Positions 39,474-47,996 of a DNA stretch of 64,000 nucleotides are shown in pieces. The position numbers and the translations under genes are program-made. Source of the DNA: JACVRW01 sp963811055 (GTDB lineage: Bacteria > Actinomycetota > Thermoleophilia > Solirubrobacterales > Thermoleophilaceae); contig CAWEPQ010000019.1 in NCBI GenBank assembly GCA_963811055.1, forward strand, positions 733,083 to 797,082. Reading direction: 5' to 3'. Position 1 is the first letter of the stretch; every line of letters starts with the position of its first letter. The notes under the pieces were generated by a model that saw only the letters and a list, made by a program, of their open reading frames with translations, had not been told where the DNA came from and made no database searches.

Positions 39474-40673
39474 ATGGGCGGATTCGCCATCATGGCTGCC
39501 GAGGCGATGGCCGATTCACCTGAGACCGACGTGCAGACTGTCGTCGCCGAGCAGTCGGCGCTCAGGAGAGTCGCAACGCTCGTGGCGCGCGACCCCACCG
39601 GGCCGGAGGTGTTCGAGTCGGTCACGGAGGAGTCGGCCAAGGTGCTCGGCGCCCAGGTGTCGAGCCTCGTGCGCTTCGACGACTCGACGGTGGCCACGAC
39701 GGTAGGCGGGTGGTCCGCTCCCGGCTATTCGCACCCGCCGGTCCCGAGGCGGATTCCGCTGGACGGCGACACCGCCGTGCCGAGGGTGAGCCGCACGGGT
39801 GCTCCCGCCCGGCTCCGGGATGTCGAGGGAAAGCGCGGCGACGTGGCGGACATGCTGCGCGAGCTGGGCATCCGCTCCGCGCTGGCGGCTCCGATCCAGG
39901 TCGACGGGCGCACCTGGGGCGCGATCGTGCTCTCCGCCACCGAGCCGGACGGGTTCTCGGGTCGCGACGAGGGTCGGCTCTGCGACTTCGCGGAGCTCGT
40001 GGCGCAGGCCATATCCAACGCGGAGGCCCGCCTGCAGCTGGCCGAGTCGCGGGCGCGGCTCGTGGAGGCCAGCGACACGGCCCGGCGCCGGTTCGAGCGC
40101 AATCTGCACGACGGCGCGCAGCAGTGGTTCGTGGCCCTGTCGCTGACGCTGCGCCGCGCGGCCGAGCTCCTCGAGTCCGATCCGGCCCGCGCGGCGCTCA
40201 TGCTGGCCGACGGCCGGCAGCAGCTCGATGCCGGTCTGCGAGACCTGCGCGAGCTGGCGAGGGGCCTCCATCCCGCGGAGCTGACCGAGCACGGCCTGGG
40301 GGCGGCCATCGAGGCGCTGGCCCTGAGGACGCCGGTGCCGATCGAGCTGCACCTGACCGTGGAGGAGCGGCTCCCCGAGGTGGTGGAGTCGGCGGTCTAC
40401 TACCTGACCGCGGAGGCGCTGACCAACGTGGTCAGGTACGCCAGGGCCTCGAGCACGACGATCCGGCTGGCGTGTGACGGTCGCGAGGTCACGGTGTCCG
40501 TGGCGGACGACGGCGTGGGCGGTGCCAACGCGGAAAAGGGGTCGGGCCTGCGCGGACTCGGAGACCGCGTGGAGGCGCTCGGCGGCCGGCTGGTGGTGGA
40601 CAGCGCGCCCGGATCGGGCACGCGCCTGGAGGCGCGGCTACCGGTCGAGGGACAGCGCTGGATCCTGCAGTAG
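39474..40673 (+). CDS. GAF-domain sensor histidine kinase (NarX/DesK type)
   Basis: A 399-residue cytoplasmic kinase. Residues ~25-190 form a GAF sensor (RRVATLVARDPTGPEVFESV ... LGAQVSSLVRFDDSTVATTV). The dimerisation/phosphoacceptor helix is RRRFERNLHDGAQQWFVALS with the HDGAQQ motif of HisKA_3 kinases. HATPase_c follows (YYLTAEALTNVVRYARASST, ADDGVGGANAEKGSGLRGLG). There are no transmembrane helices. No response regulator is adjacent, so it is orphan in this window. Its 3' end overlaps the convergent diguanylate cyclase by 36 nt. Confidence 0.87.
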   Translation: MGGFAIMAAEAMADSPETDVQTVVAEQSALRRVATLVARDPTGPEVFESVTEESAKVLGAQVSSLVRFDDSTVATTVGGWSAPGYSHPPVPRRIPLDGDTAVPRVSRTGAPARLRDVEGKRGDVADMLRELGIRSALAAPIQVDGRTWGAIVLSATEPDGFSGRDEGRLCDFAELVAQAISNAEARLQLAESRARLVEASDTARRRFERNLHDGAQQWFVALSLTLRRAAELLESDPARAALMLADGRQQLDAGLRDLRELARGLHPAELTEHGLGAAIEALALRTPVPIELHLTVEERLPEVVESAVYYLTAEALTNVVRYARASSTTIRLACDGREVTVSVADDGVGGANAEKGSGLRGLGDRVEALGGRLVVDSAPGSGTRLEARLPVEGQRWILQ

Positions 40674-41666
40674 GGGGGACTGGGGGGCGATCTCCGTTCT
40701 CGCGCCGCCCTTCGTCTTGGCGGCGTAGAGGGCCAGGTCGGCGCGCCTCAGCAGCGCGTCGAGCCGCTCGGAGCCTCCACTCCACGTGGCCACCCCGGCG
40801 GAGAACGCGCCCTGCGGGGGAGTCACGTCCTGAAGCCGGCTGAGAACGGTCAGCGCCTCGTCCAGCCGCGACTCCGTGAGGAGCGCGGCGAACTCGTCGC
40901 CGCCGAGCCGGGCCACCACGTCGGTGGCGCGCAGCGCGCGCCGCAGGCGATCGCCCGTCTCGCGGAGCACGCGGTCGCCCTCCTCATGCCCGAGCGTGTC
41001 GTTGAGCTGCTTGAGACCGTCGAGGTCGATCATGACCAGGGCCACCGGCATCGCCCCGCGGCTTGCCCGGGCCAGCTCACGGCGCGCGGTGTCCTCCCAG
41101 CCGCGCCGGTTGAGCAGGCCGGTGAGGTCGTCGATCACGGCCTCCCGGCGCAGGCGATCGGTGAGCCATTGCGTCTGACGGCTGAGCGTGCGCAGCGACC
41201 CGCCAACCGCCATCCCGACCAGCACGAGCAGCGTGGCGTGGCCCCACTCGACCGGATAGGCCGGAGGGCCGAACACGAGCATCGGCAGGTACGAGCACGC
41301 GGCGAGGACCATCCCCGCCACCACCAGCTCGCGATCGGTGGCCTGGAGGCCGAACCAGAGCATGGGCATCATCAGGAGGATCGAGTAGCCGGACGCCGCG
41401 CCGCCGGTGTGGGCCTGGAGCATCGCCAGGCAGGGGAGCCCGCCGTAGGCGCCCAGGTAGAACGGCACGCGGTGGCGGCGTGGCACGAGGATCACTGCCA
41501 GCGAGGCGATACACGTGCCGATTGCGCCGATGAAGAACACCGGCGGGTGGGAGTCGAAGTTGGTCGCGGTGGCCACGGCCACCGGCAGGACGCTCCCCAC
41601 CAGCGCGGTCGCCAGGAGCCGCTTGCGATGGACGGCGCCGAAGGAGCGCACCTGGGGAGCGGGCAT
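40638..41666 (-). CDS. Membrane diguanylate cyclase (GGDEF)
   Basis: A 342-residue protein with six predicted helices in residues ~20-170 (VGSVLPVAVATATNFDS, FFIGAIGTCIASLAVILVP, and others), then a GGDEF domain: VIDDLTGLLNRRGWEDTARR, VMIDLDGLKQLNDTLGHEEG and the active loop VVARLGGDEFAALL. An RxxD inhibitory site is not obvious. It should make c-di-GMP, joining the GGDEF-EAL protein at 31001 as a second turnover enzyme in the window. Confidence 0.87.
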   Translation of the reverse strand: MPAPQVRSFGAVHRKRLLATALVGSVLPVAVATATNFDSHPPVFFIGAIGTCIASLAVILVPRRHRVPFYLGAYGGLPCLAMLQAHTGGAASGYSILLMMPMLWFGLQATDRELVVAGMVLAACSYLPMLVFGPPAYPVEWGHATLLVLVGMAVGGSLRTLSRQTQWLTDRLRREAVIDDLTGLLNRRGWEDTARRELARASRGAMPVALVMIDLDGLKQLNDTLGHEEGDRVLRETGDRLRRALRATDVVARLGGDEFAALLTESRLDEALTVLSRLQDVTPPQGAFSAGVATWSGGSERLDALLRRADLALYAAKTKGGARTEIAPQSPLLQDPALSLDR

Positions 41667-41688
41667 CCGAATCTGTATCGGCAGGCGG

Positions 41689-42918
41689 CTAGCCCAGCCC
41701 GAGTTCGGTCCAGACGAACGGACCCACCTTCGGTGCCCACCACGTACCGCCGGGCTCGAGCCAGGTGGTGTGCCCTGAGCCGGGCTGCGAGATGAAGTCG
41801 CAGGTGTTGCCGCCCTCGCGCACTGCCGCGCAGGTCCTGAAGGCGTACTCGTCGCTGACGTCGGTGGTGCTGTCGGACTCGTAGTGGAACAGCATCACCG
41901 CGGCGTCATCGGGCTCAAATGTCACGGCGCCGGTGCCCAGGGCGGGGGTGAGATGGGCTCCGGTCGAGACGGCGGCGGCGATCTTGGGGCTGAACGCGGA
42001 GAGCGGGCCGCCCGGCGTCGCGTCGTCCGCCACCGCCACACCCAGTGAGATGGCACCGCCGGCGGAGAAGCCCACCGTGGCGATCTTGGCGGGATCGATG
42101 CGGTAGGTCGCGGCGTTGGACTTGAGCCAGCGCACGGACTCCATGGCGTCGTCGATGGCGCGGCCAGCCACCGCGAGCAGGTTGGCCGAGACGCTGGCCG
42201 GCGTGCCCAGGCGATAGCTGACGCCCGCTGCCACGAAGCCGCGGCGCGCCCAGGACATGGCGTCGGTCCGCACGCCGGACCGGCTGCCACCCACGAAGCC
42301 GCCCCCGTGGAACAGCAAGACCGTGGGGCGCGCCGCCGGCGTGGCGCCGGGCGGCAGGTAGAGGTCCAGCAGCAGCGCCTGGTTCTGGCCCTGCTCGTTC
42401 ACCGCCTGGCCGTACTGCTGCGCGTTCAGAACCTGGATGTCCGCCTCGGCGTACTGGGGGGTGGAGTAGAGCCCGCTCGCCGGCATGCTCGGGGCGTCGC
42501 GCAGGACCGCCGTCGCGTAGAGCCGGCCGTCGGCCTCGCAGTCGGCCTCGCCCACGGCGAGGTCGTCCCAGCGCGCGTCCGCGAGCGCCGGGTCGTCCTT
42601 CCACTCGTCCCAGATGGCGTCGGAGGCCGTGTCGCCGAGCGGAGCCGCGGCCACCAGCTCGTGAACCCCTCTGGCCGTCTCCTGGTCGTATTCGTCGTAG
42701 GCGGACGGCGAGGCGTTGGCGGCGCCGGCCGCGCACATGTCGCGCGAGTGCTTCCGCGCCGCCGCGGCGAGCGGGCCCGAGAGGGGCAGGGATGTCCTGC
42801 CGGCATCCGCCCGCAGCTCGTTGACGTGCTGGACGAGCTCCGGCTCGCAGCCTGTCAGCGCCAGGGCCAGCGCGGCCAGCCCGGCCAGGGAGATCCGCTC
42901 CAGTCGTCTTCTTCCCAT
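41689..42918 (-). CDS. Lipoprotein fusing a CAP/SCP-like domain to an alpha/beta-hydrolase
   Basis: A 409-residue exported lipoprotein: signal peptide with lipobox LALTGC at residues 19-24. Residues ~28-145 look like a CAP/SCP domain (VQHVNELRADAGRTSLPLSG, AAARKHSRDMCAAG, ARWDDLAVGEADC). Residues ~175-405 are an esterase of the hormone-sensitive-lipase/carboxylesterase type with oxyanion motif VLLFHGGGFVGGS, nucleophile ATVGFSAGGAISLG, and a likely catalytic His in QPGSGHTTWLEPGG. It should hydrolyse an ester outside the membrane. The domain combination is unusual. Confidence 0.8.
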   Translation of the reverse strand: MGRRRLERISLAGLAALALALTGCEPELVQHVNELRADAGRTSLPLSGPLAAAARKHSRDMCAAGAANASPSAYDEYDQETARGVHELVAAAPLGDTASDAIWDEWKDDPALADARWDDLAVGEADCEADGRLYATAVLRDAPSMPASGLYSTPQYAEADIQVLNAQQYGQAVNEQGQNQALLLDLYLPPGATPAARPTVLLFHGGGFVGGSRSGVRTDAMSWARRGFVAAGVSYRLGTPASVSANLLAVAGRAIDDAMESVRWLKSNAATYRIDPAKIATVGFSAGGAISLGVAVADDATPGGPLSAFSPKIAAAVSTGAHLTPALGTGAVTFEPDDAAVMLFHYESDSTTDVSDEYAFRTCAAVREGGNTCDFISQPGSGHTTWLEPGGTWWAPKVGPFVWTELGLG

Positions 42919-43014
42919 GGCCGCGGACCACCCTATTGCCCGGCTCGGATCAGGGTCCCGGTTCAGGGGTCCACCCCGATGTGCCGGGGCCGCCCGAGCG
43001 CGACGCTGCCATGC

Positions 43015-44058
43015 ATGCAGACGACTCCGCAGGCGCCCTTCGCACTTCCGGCCTTCGACGCGCGGATGCTCGCCCGCCGCGCCGCCCTTCCGGCCGCCCT
43101 CGCGGCCGTGGCCGCGGTGGCCGTCGTCTTGGTTGGAGGGCCGCTGGAGGCGCTCGTGGACGCGCTCGGCCGGGCGCTGGAGGCCGATCCCCGCTGGGTC
43201 GGAGCGGCCGCCGTGCTCGAGCTCCTCTCATTCGGCGGGTACATCGCGCTGCTCTGGCTCGTCGGCAGCCGCGCCAGTCCCCGTCTGGGCGCGCGCGAGA
43301 GCGCGCACGTGACACTCGGCGGCACGGCGGCCACGCGGCTGCTCCCCACCGGTGGCGTCGGCGGGGCGGCGCTGACGCTCTTCGCCTTCCGGCGCGCCGG
43401 CCTCGGCACGCGCGACGCCACGCGCACGCTGCTCGTGTTCCTAGTTCTGCTGTACGCGGTGTTCCTGGGTTCCATCGTCGTCGCGGGCGGGCTGCTCGCG
43501 CTCGGACTCACCGCTGGCCACGGCCCGCTCGCGCTCAGCGCCGTGCCCGCCGTCGGGGCCGCGCTGGCCATCGCCGCCGGGCTCGGCCTGGCCGCTCGGC
43601 GGCCCTCGCGTGTCCGCTCCGGCCTCCGCGGCGCTCCGGGACTGATCGGAGCGGCTGTCCGTGAAGCGCTGGTGCTCGTGCGATCCGGCGACGCCCGCCT
43701 TCTCGGCGCGCTCGCCTGGTGGGGCTTCGACGCCGCGGTGCTCTGGGCGATGCTCAACGCGCTGGGCGCCCCTCCCTCGCTGTCGGTCGTCGTGCTCGCC
43801 TACTTCGTGGGCCAGGTGGCCAACACGATCCCGATCCCCGGCGCCGTGAGCGGTGGGATGGTCGGCGTGCTCGTGGCCTTCGGGGTCGAGACGGACCTGG
43901 CGCTGGCATCGGTGCTGGCCTACCGCTCGATCGCGATCTGGCTGCCGGCGCCGCTCGGCCTGGCGGCACTGGGCAGCCTGCGCAAGACGCTGGCCCGCTG
44001 GGGCGCGGAAGCGCGCCCGGCATGGCCGGCGCGGCCGGCCGTCCAGCTGGCCGCCTGA
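43015..44058 (+). CDS. YbhN/UPF0104-type flippase-like membrane protein, copy 2
   Basis: A 347-residue paralogue of the protein at 19703: same helix pattern and the same C-terminal signature in altered form (GQVANTIPIPGAVSGGMVGV). WWGFDAAVLWAMLNALGAPP aligns with YWAFDNAVLWATFHAFGLSP in copy 1. ATG 43015 is chosen over 43011, which is out of frame. Family members move lipids across membranes. Neighbours (CAP-esterase, amine oxidase) give no clue to substrate. Confidence 0.8.
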   Translation: MQTTPQAPFALPAFDARMLARRAALPAALAAVAAVAVVLVGGPLEALVDALGRALEADPRWVGAAAVLELLSFGGYIALLWLVGSRASPRLGARESAHVTLGGTAATRLLPTGGVGGAALTLFAFRRAGLGTRDATRTLLVFLVLLYAVFLGSIVVAGGLLALGLTAGHGPLALSAVPAVGAALAIAAGLGLAARRPSRVRSGLRGAPGLIGAAVREALVLVRSGDARLLGALAWWGFDAAVLWAMLNALGAPPSLSVVVLAYFVGQVANTIPIPGAVSGGMVGVLVAFGVETDLALASVLAYRSIAIWLPAPLGLAALGSLRKTLARWGAEARPAWPARPAVQLAA

Positions 44059-44073
44059 CGGATCTCGCGGTGC

Positions 44074-44114
44074 TGTGGCGGATAGGTGTCGTGGTGCGAC
44101 ACCAAAAGGCCACA
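44074..44114 (-). terminator. Nested hairpin downstream of the amine oxidase gene
   Basis: A perfect 7-bp stem GGTGTCG/CGACACC (44085-44091 with 44097-44103) is enclosed by a second stem TGTGGC/GCCACA (44074-44079 with 44109-44114). It sits between the convergent flippase-like and amine-oxidase genes and could stop transcription from either side. Confidence 0.45.
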
Positions 44115-44198
44115 GCGGCGAGAAATGTTCGGTCGATCAGCAATGTGCTGGGCGCAGCAATCCTGACCGGTCTCGCCGTGGTGGTCAGGTGGCTCCGC

Positions 44199-45500
44199 TC
44201 AGGCGTTGTCCAACACCGCCCGGGCGGCTCCCCGGCCGGTGCGCACCGCGCCCTCCATGTATCCGGCCACCCACTGGTCCGAGCCGCAGACGTAGAACGG
44301 CGGCTCGTGCGTGCCGTGAAGCGGTCCCACGGCCATGACGTCGCCGGGCCGCCAGCTCGTGATGTAGCCCTCAGTCCACGGGTCGATTCCCCAGCGGCGG
44401 AAGAACACGGCCTGCGGGCTCGCGGCGCGCTCACCCATCGCCTCCACCATGTCGGCGATCACCTCCCGCTCGAGCAGCGCCGGAGCGGTGGTCAAAAAGG
44501 CGGCCAGGCGCTCGGGGGGCACCAGCGCCGAGAGGATTCCCTCGCGCTGCGGCCAGGTGCCTCCCATCACGCTCTTCTCGAAGTACATCGAGCCGTTCTG
44601 TCCCTGCTGCTCCCACCAGGAGTCCTCGTAGGCGAACACCACCTTCGCCGCCAGCGCGTGGCGCTGGTGCTCGAGCGAGCTGAGGCGCTCGCGCGACACC
44701 CCGACGATCGGGATGCGCCGCAGCGGCCCCACGGGGATCGCCGACACCACCGCCGAGCAGTCGAAGCGCTCGCCCGTGGCCGTGGTCACGCTGCACCCCG
44801 CCCGGGCCACGCGCACGCCCGTCACGGGGGTGGCGTAGCGCACCCGGTGGCCCAGGGCCTCGGCCATTCGCAGCGCCACCGTGGCCGACCCCTCGGCCAC
44901 GCGCAGGCACTCCCAGATCTCGTAGTTGTAGAACCCCTTGCCGCCCGCGGCCGCCTCCTTGCGGAGGTCGGACAGCAGCGAGGTGCGCTCCACCGACTCG
45001 GCCGCCAGCGAGAGCATGGCGAGGTCGCGAGCGCGCACGGCGCCGTGGGTGGCCCCCTGCTCCCGCAGCCACTGTCCCACCGAGATCCGATCGAGGCGGT
45101 CGGCGTCCGGGTGAGACCACGGGTCGTCGGGGTCGACGGTGGATGCCAGCTTGGCGAACGCCTGGTCCGCGGCGTCATAGCTGGCGCGGTCGGCGTCGGT
45201 CATCCATGCGAAGTCGTCGCCCACCACGCGGCCGTCGGTCAGAACCGACGTGTCCTCGCCCGGCAGCTGCGGGAAGGACGGCACGAGCGTCAGCCCGAGC
45301 TCCTCGACGAGTCCGCAGTAGGCCTCGTGGAAGGGACCCACCACCTCGCCGCCGAGCTGTACGAGCCGCCCGTCGGCCAGCTGCGTCTGCTCCACGCGGC
45401 CGCCGGGGCGGTTGCGCGCCTCGAGCGCCACCACGTCCACTCCGGCGCGGGCCAGGTCGCGCGCCGCTGAGAGACCCGCCAAGCCGGCGCCGAGGACCAC
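44199..45500 (-). CDS. Flavin-containing amine oxidase
   Basis: A 433-residue flavoprotein of the monoamine-oxidase family. The FAD loop is VVVLGAGLAGLSAARDLARA. LEARNRPGGRVEQTQLADGR gives the RxGGR motif, and YVCGSDQWVAGYMEGAVRTG the C-terminal FAD contact. The active-site Trp is probably in SWRPGD/WTEGYITSW. The first standard start, GTG 45500, removes four residues of the first strand. The in-frame ATC AAG CAC GAT upstream suggests a natural start IKHDVVVLGAG with a rare initiation codon. The amine substrate is unknown. Confidence 0.85.
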   Translation of the reverse strand: MVLGAGLAGLSAARDLARAGVDVVALEARNRPGGRVEQTQLADGRLVQLGGEVVGPFHEAYCGLVEELGLTLVPSFPQLPGEDTSVLTDGRVVGDDFAWMTDADRASYDAADQAFAKLASTVDPDDPWSHPDADRLDRISVGQWLREQGATHGAVRARDLAMLSLAAESVERTSLLSDLRKEAAAGGKGFYNYEIWECLRVAEGSATVALRMAEALGHRVRYATPVTGVRVARAGCSVTTATGERFDCSAVVSAIPVGPLRRIPIVGVSRERLSSLEHQRHALAAKVVFAYEDSWWEQQGQNGSMYFEKSVMGGTWPQREGILSALVPPERLAAFLTTAPALLEREVIADMVEAMGERAASPQAVFFRRWGIDPWTEGYITSWRPGDVMAVGPLHGTHEPPFYVCGSDQWVAGYMEGAVRTGRGAARAVLDNA

Positions 45501-45544
45501 AACATCGTGCTTGATCGGCCGACACTACGGTCCCGGCGCTCTAC

Positions 45545-46105
45545 GTGTCAACTAGCCTGACCGGAGTGCCCTCGAAGGTGAGATCGGTCGTGCTCTTGGC
45601 GGCCTTCATGGGTGCCGGCTGCGGTGGAGGCGACTCGCCCGAGCAAGCAGCCAGCATCTCCCTGGTGAGCCCCGCCGACGGCGTGGTGGTGCACGAGGAC
45701 GCGGTCGAGGTTCGCGGCCGTGTGAGCCCTCCCGATGCACGGGTGCTGGTGGCCGGTCGCGCCGCCACCGTGACCGGCGGTGAGTTCCGCGGCCGGGTGC
45801 CGCTCGAGGAGGGCTCAAACGTGATCGACGTGGGCGCCTCGGCGGACGACGCGCGCACCGCGTGGGCGGCCGTGCGCGTGGCTCGCGAGACCCTTGTAGC
45901 GGTTCCCGATCTGGCCGGCGCGGCGCGCGACGCCGCCGTTGAGCGGCTCGAGTCGCTGGGGCTCCAGGTCGAGGTGGAGGAGGGCGGCGGGCTGCTGGAC
46001 AGGCTGCTTCCGGGCGACCCGCGCGTGTGCGAGACGGATCCGGGCGCCGGCGCGGAGGTGCGCCGCGGGACGACCGTCCACGTGGGCGTCTCGAAAAGCT
46101 GCTGA
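45545..46105 (+). CDS. PASTA-domain lipoprotein
   Basis: A 186-residue exported protein. A signal segment (VVLLAAFMGAGC) with lipobox Cys is followed by an Ig-like domain (SISLVSPADGVVVHEDAVEV). The C-terminal PASTA domain (VPDLAGAARDAAVERLESLG, DPGAGAEVRRGTTVHVGVS) matches the peptidoglycan/beta-lactam-binding repeats of PknB kinases. GTG 45545 or GTG 45566 may be the start. It is convergent with a Ser/Thr kinase that itself lacks PASTA repeats, so the two might form a split receptor. Confidence 0.8.
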   Translation: MSTSLTGVPSKVRSVVLLAAFMGAGCGGGDSPEQAASISLVSPADGVVVHEDAVEVRGRVSPPDARVLVAGRAATVTGGEFRGRVPLEEGSNVIDVGASADDARTAWAAVRVARETLVAVPDLAGAARDAAVERLESLGLQVEVEEGGGLLDRLLPGDPRVCETDPGAGAEVRRGTTVHVGVSKSC

Positions 46106-46108
46106 CAG

Positions 46109-47608
46109 CTAGCCGTCGGGTGTGACGGCGATCAGGCCGACACGAGCACGCCCGCCGTCGCGACCGACTCCGAGCGCGATCCGCCCGGTGATGGGCGCGT
46201 CGCCGGAGCGGGTGGCCACGTAGCGGCCCGTGGCCCGTCCCGCCGCGCCGCCTCGCACCGCGAGCCCGGTGATCCGGTAGTCCTGGGTCACGTTGGAGGC
46301 GAACTGGCCGCGGTACTCGCGCAGTACCGCGGCGCGGCCGCGCTGCGAGTCGGCGGGCGTGACCCGGGACACGTCGCGGGACAGCAGGTCCCTCAGCGCT
46401 CCGTCGTCCTCGCGGGCATAGGCCGAGGCGAAGGAGTCGGCCACCTCGCGGACCTCGGTGGCGCTGAGCCGGCCGGATGCGGCCTCGGACTCGAACGGGC
46501 CCGCTTCGAGCAGTGCCAGCAACGCGACGAGGGCGGCCGCGACCAGGGCCACGGCCGCGGCAGCGGGCGCCCACGGCCGGCGGGCCCTGCGCGCGTGGGT
46601 GATCCGGGCCGTGGGCGCGGGCACGTGCCCGTCGGTCGCGTTCGCGTCCGCCGGGAGCCGGGCCGTCGTGGCCGGAAGCACCACGGTGGGGGACCCCGCG
46701 GCGCCGTTGCGCGCCGGCGGGCGTGGAGCTCCGGCCGGCGGGGGCGTCTCGACCGCCACTCCGGCCGCCGCGAGGGTGGCGTCCACCAGTTGGCGAGCCG
46801 ACTCGTACCGGTCCTCGGGGCGCTTGGCGAGCGCCCGCGCCACCACGGCGTCGAATGCGTTCGGCACCCCCGGCGTGGCCGATGGCCGCGGCGGCGGCTC
46901 GTTCAGGTGACCGAGCATCGTGGCGGCATAGGTGCCGCGCGAGAACGGCGGCACGCCCGTGAGCGCGGCGTGGAGCACGCAGCCGAGCGCGTACACGTCG
47001 GTGCGCGCGTCCACCTGTCGGGCCTCCAGCTGCTCGGGCGCCATGAACTCCACGGTGCCCAGCAGGTCGCCGGTCTGGGTGAGCCGGGTGTCCGACGCCG
47101 CGTCGAGCGTCAACCCGAAGTCCGTCAGGTAGACGTGACGGCCCGCCTCGCCTCCGGCCAGCAGCACGTTGGCCGGCTTCACGTCGCGGTGCACGAGGCC
47201 GGCGGCGTGCGCCGCCTCGAGCCCGGAGCCCACCTGGGCCACGATTCGCGCCGCGAGGGTGGGATCGAGCCGCCCGGACCGGCCGATGAGCTGCTGCAGG
47301 TCGCCGCCCTCCACCCAGCGCATCACCAGGTAGAGGCGCCCGTCCTGCTCGCCCGCCTCGTACACGGGGATCACGTTCGGATGGTCGATCGCCGCCGCGA
47401 CCCGCGTCTCGCGCTCGAAGCGGGAATGGAAGATCGGGTCAGCGGCGCGCTCGGGCGCCACGACTTTGAGCGCGACCGTGCGCCCCAGCGGCTGCTGGGT
47501 GGCCCGGTACACCACGCCCATGCCCCCGCGTCCGGCCACACCCTGGATGCGGCAGCCCGCGAAGGTCGATTCCAGGACCAGCTCAGACACGGGATGAGTG
47601 TGACGCAC
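46109..47608 (-). CDS. Ser/Thr protein kinase with one transmembrane helix and an extracytoplasmic SnoaL-like domain
   Basis: A 499-residue Hanks-type kinase: glycine loop GVAGRGGMGVVYRA, catalytic Lys in TVALKVVAP, catalytic loop GLVHRDVKPANVLLAG, DFG in VYLTDFGLTLDAAS, and APE in VEFMAPEQLEARQ. A Pro/Ala-rich juxtamembrane part precedes one helix (WAPAAAAVALVAAALVALLA, ~residue 355). An outside ~110-residue NTF2/SnoaL-like domain follows (VREVADSFASAYAREDDGAL, YRITGLAVRGG). GTG 47608 or GTG 47590 is the start; the second gives VSELVLESTFAG. The SnoaL-like sensor is less common than PASTA. Confidence 0.87.
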   Translation of the reverse strand: MRHTHPVSELVLESTFAGCRIQGVAGRGGMGVVYRATQQPLGRTVALKVVAPERAADPIFHSRFERETRVAAAIDHPNVIPVYEAGEQDGRLYLVMRWVEGGDLQQLIGRSGRLDPTLAARIVAQVGSGLEAAHAAGLVHRDVKPANVLLAGGEAGRHVYLTDFGLTLDAASDTRLTQTGDLLGTVEFMAPEQLEARQVDARTDVYALGCVLHAALTGVPPFSRGTYAATMLGHLNEPPPRPSATPGVPNAFDAVVARALAKRPEDRYESARQLVDATLAAAGVAVETPPPAGAPRPPARNGAAGSPTVVLPATTARLPADANATDGHVPAPTARITHARRARRPWAPAAAAVALVAAALVALLALLEAGPFESEAASGRLSATEVREVADSFASAYAREDDGALRDLLSRDVSRVTPADSQRGRAAVLREYRGQFASNVTQDYRITGLAVRGGAAGRATGRYVATRSGDAPITGRIALGVGRDGGRARVGLIAVTPDG

Positions 47609-47649
47609 GGAGTGGTGCGCGAGGTTGACCGCGCCCCCCGGTTCGGAGG

Positions 47650-47937
47650 ATGCTTCCGCCCATGGCCTGCCTGCTCGCGCTGTTCGCCCTCATCTCGCCC
47701 CGGCTCGCGCTCATCGTTCTCGCGCTGTTCAGCGACACGCTGAGCGATGCCTTCGACAGCTGGCTGTTGCCGCTGCTCGGGTTCTTCCTGCTGCCCTGGA
47801 CCACGCTCGCCTACGCCTGGATGTGGGCGAACGGGACCAACGAGGTGAGCGGTTTCGAGTACTTCATCGTGATCCTCGCGTTCCTGTTCGACCTGAGCTC
47901 CTACGCCGGGGGCCAGCACAGCCGCTCCAACGCCTGA
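47650..47937 (+). CDS. Small membrane protein, 95 residues
   Basis: A three-helix hydrophobic protein: MACLLALFALISPRLALIVL, SWLLPLLGFFLLPWTTLAYA and GFEYFIVILAFLFDLSSYAG, ending polar (GQHSRSNA). The ATG at 47650 is preceded by GGAGGAT. It resembles short actinobacterial YggT-like or hypothetical membrane proteins, but I cannot name a family. It is divergent from the Ser/Thr kinase gene and followed by a strong terminator. Confidence 0.7.
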   Translation: MLPPMACLLALFALISPRLALIVLALFSDTLSDAFDSWLLPLLGFFLLPWTTLAYAWMWANGTNEVSGFEYFIVILAFLFDLSSYAGGQHSRSNA

Positions 47938-47942
47938 ACGGC

Positions 47943-47970
47943 GGAGGGCCCCGCGTGAGCGGGGCCCTCC
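47943..47970. terminator. Strong bidirectional terminator hairpin
   Basis: GGAGGGCCCCGC (47943-47954), loop GTGA, GCGGGGCCCTCC (47959-47970) form a perfect 12-bp stem between convergent genes. No long T-run follows, as is usual at this GC content. Confidence 0.8.
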
Positions 47971-47996
47971 GATGCATCAATCGGCAAACGCGGGGC

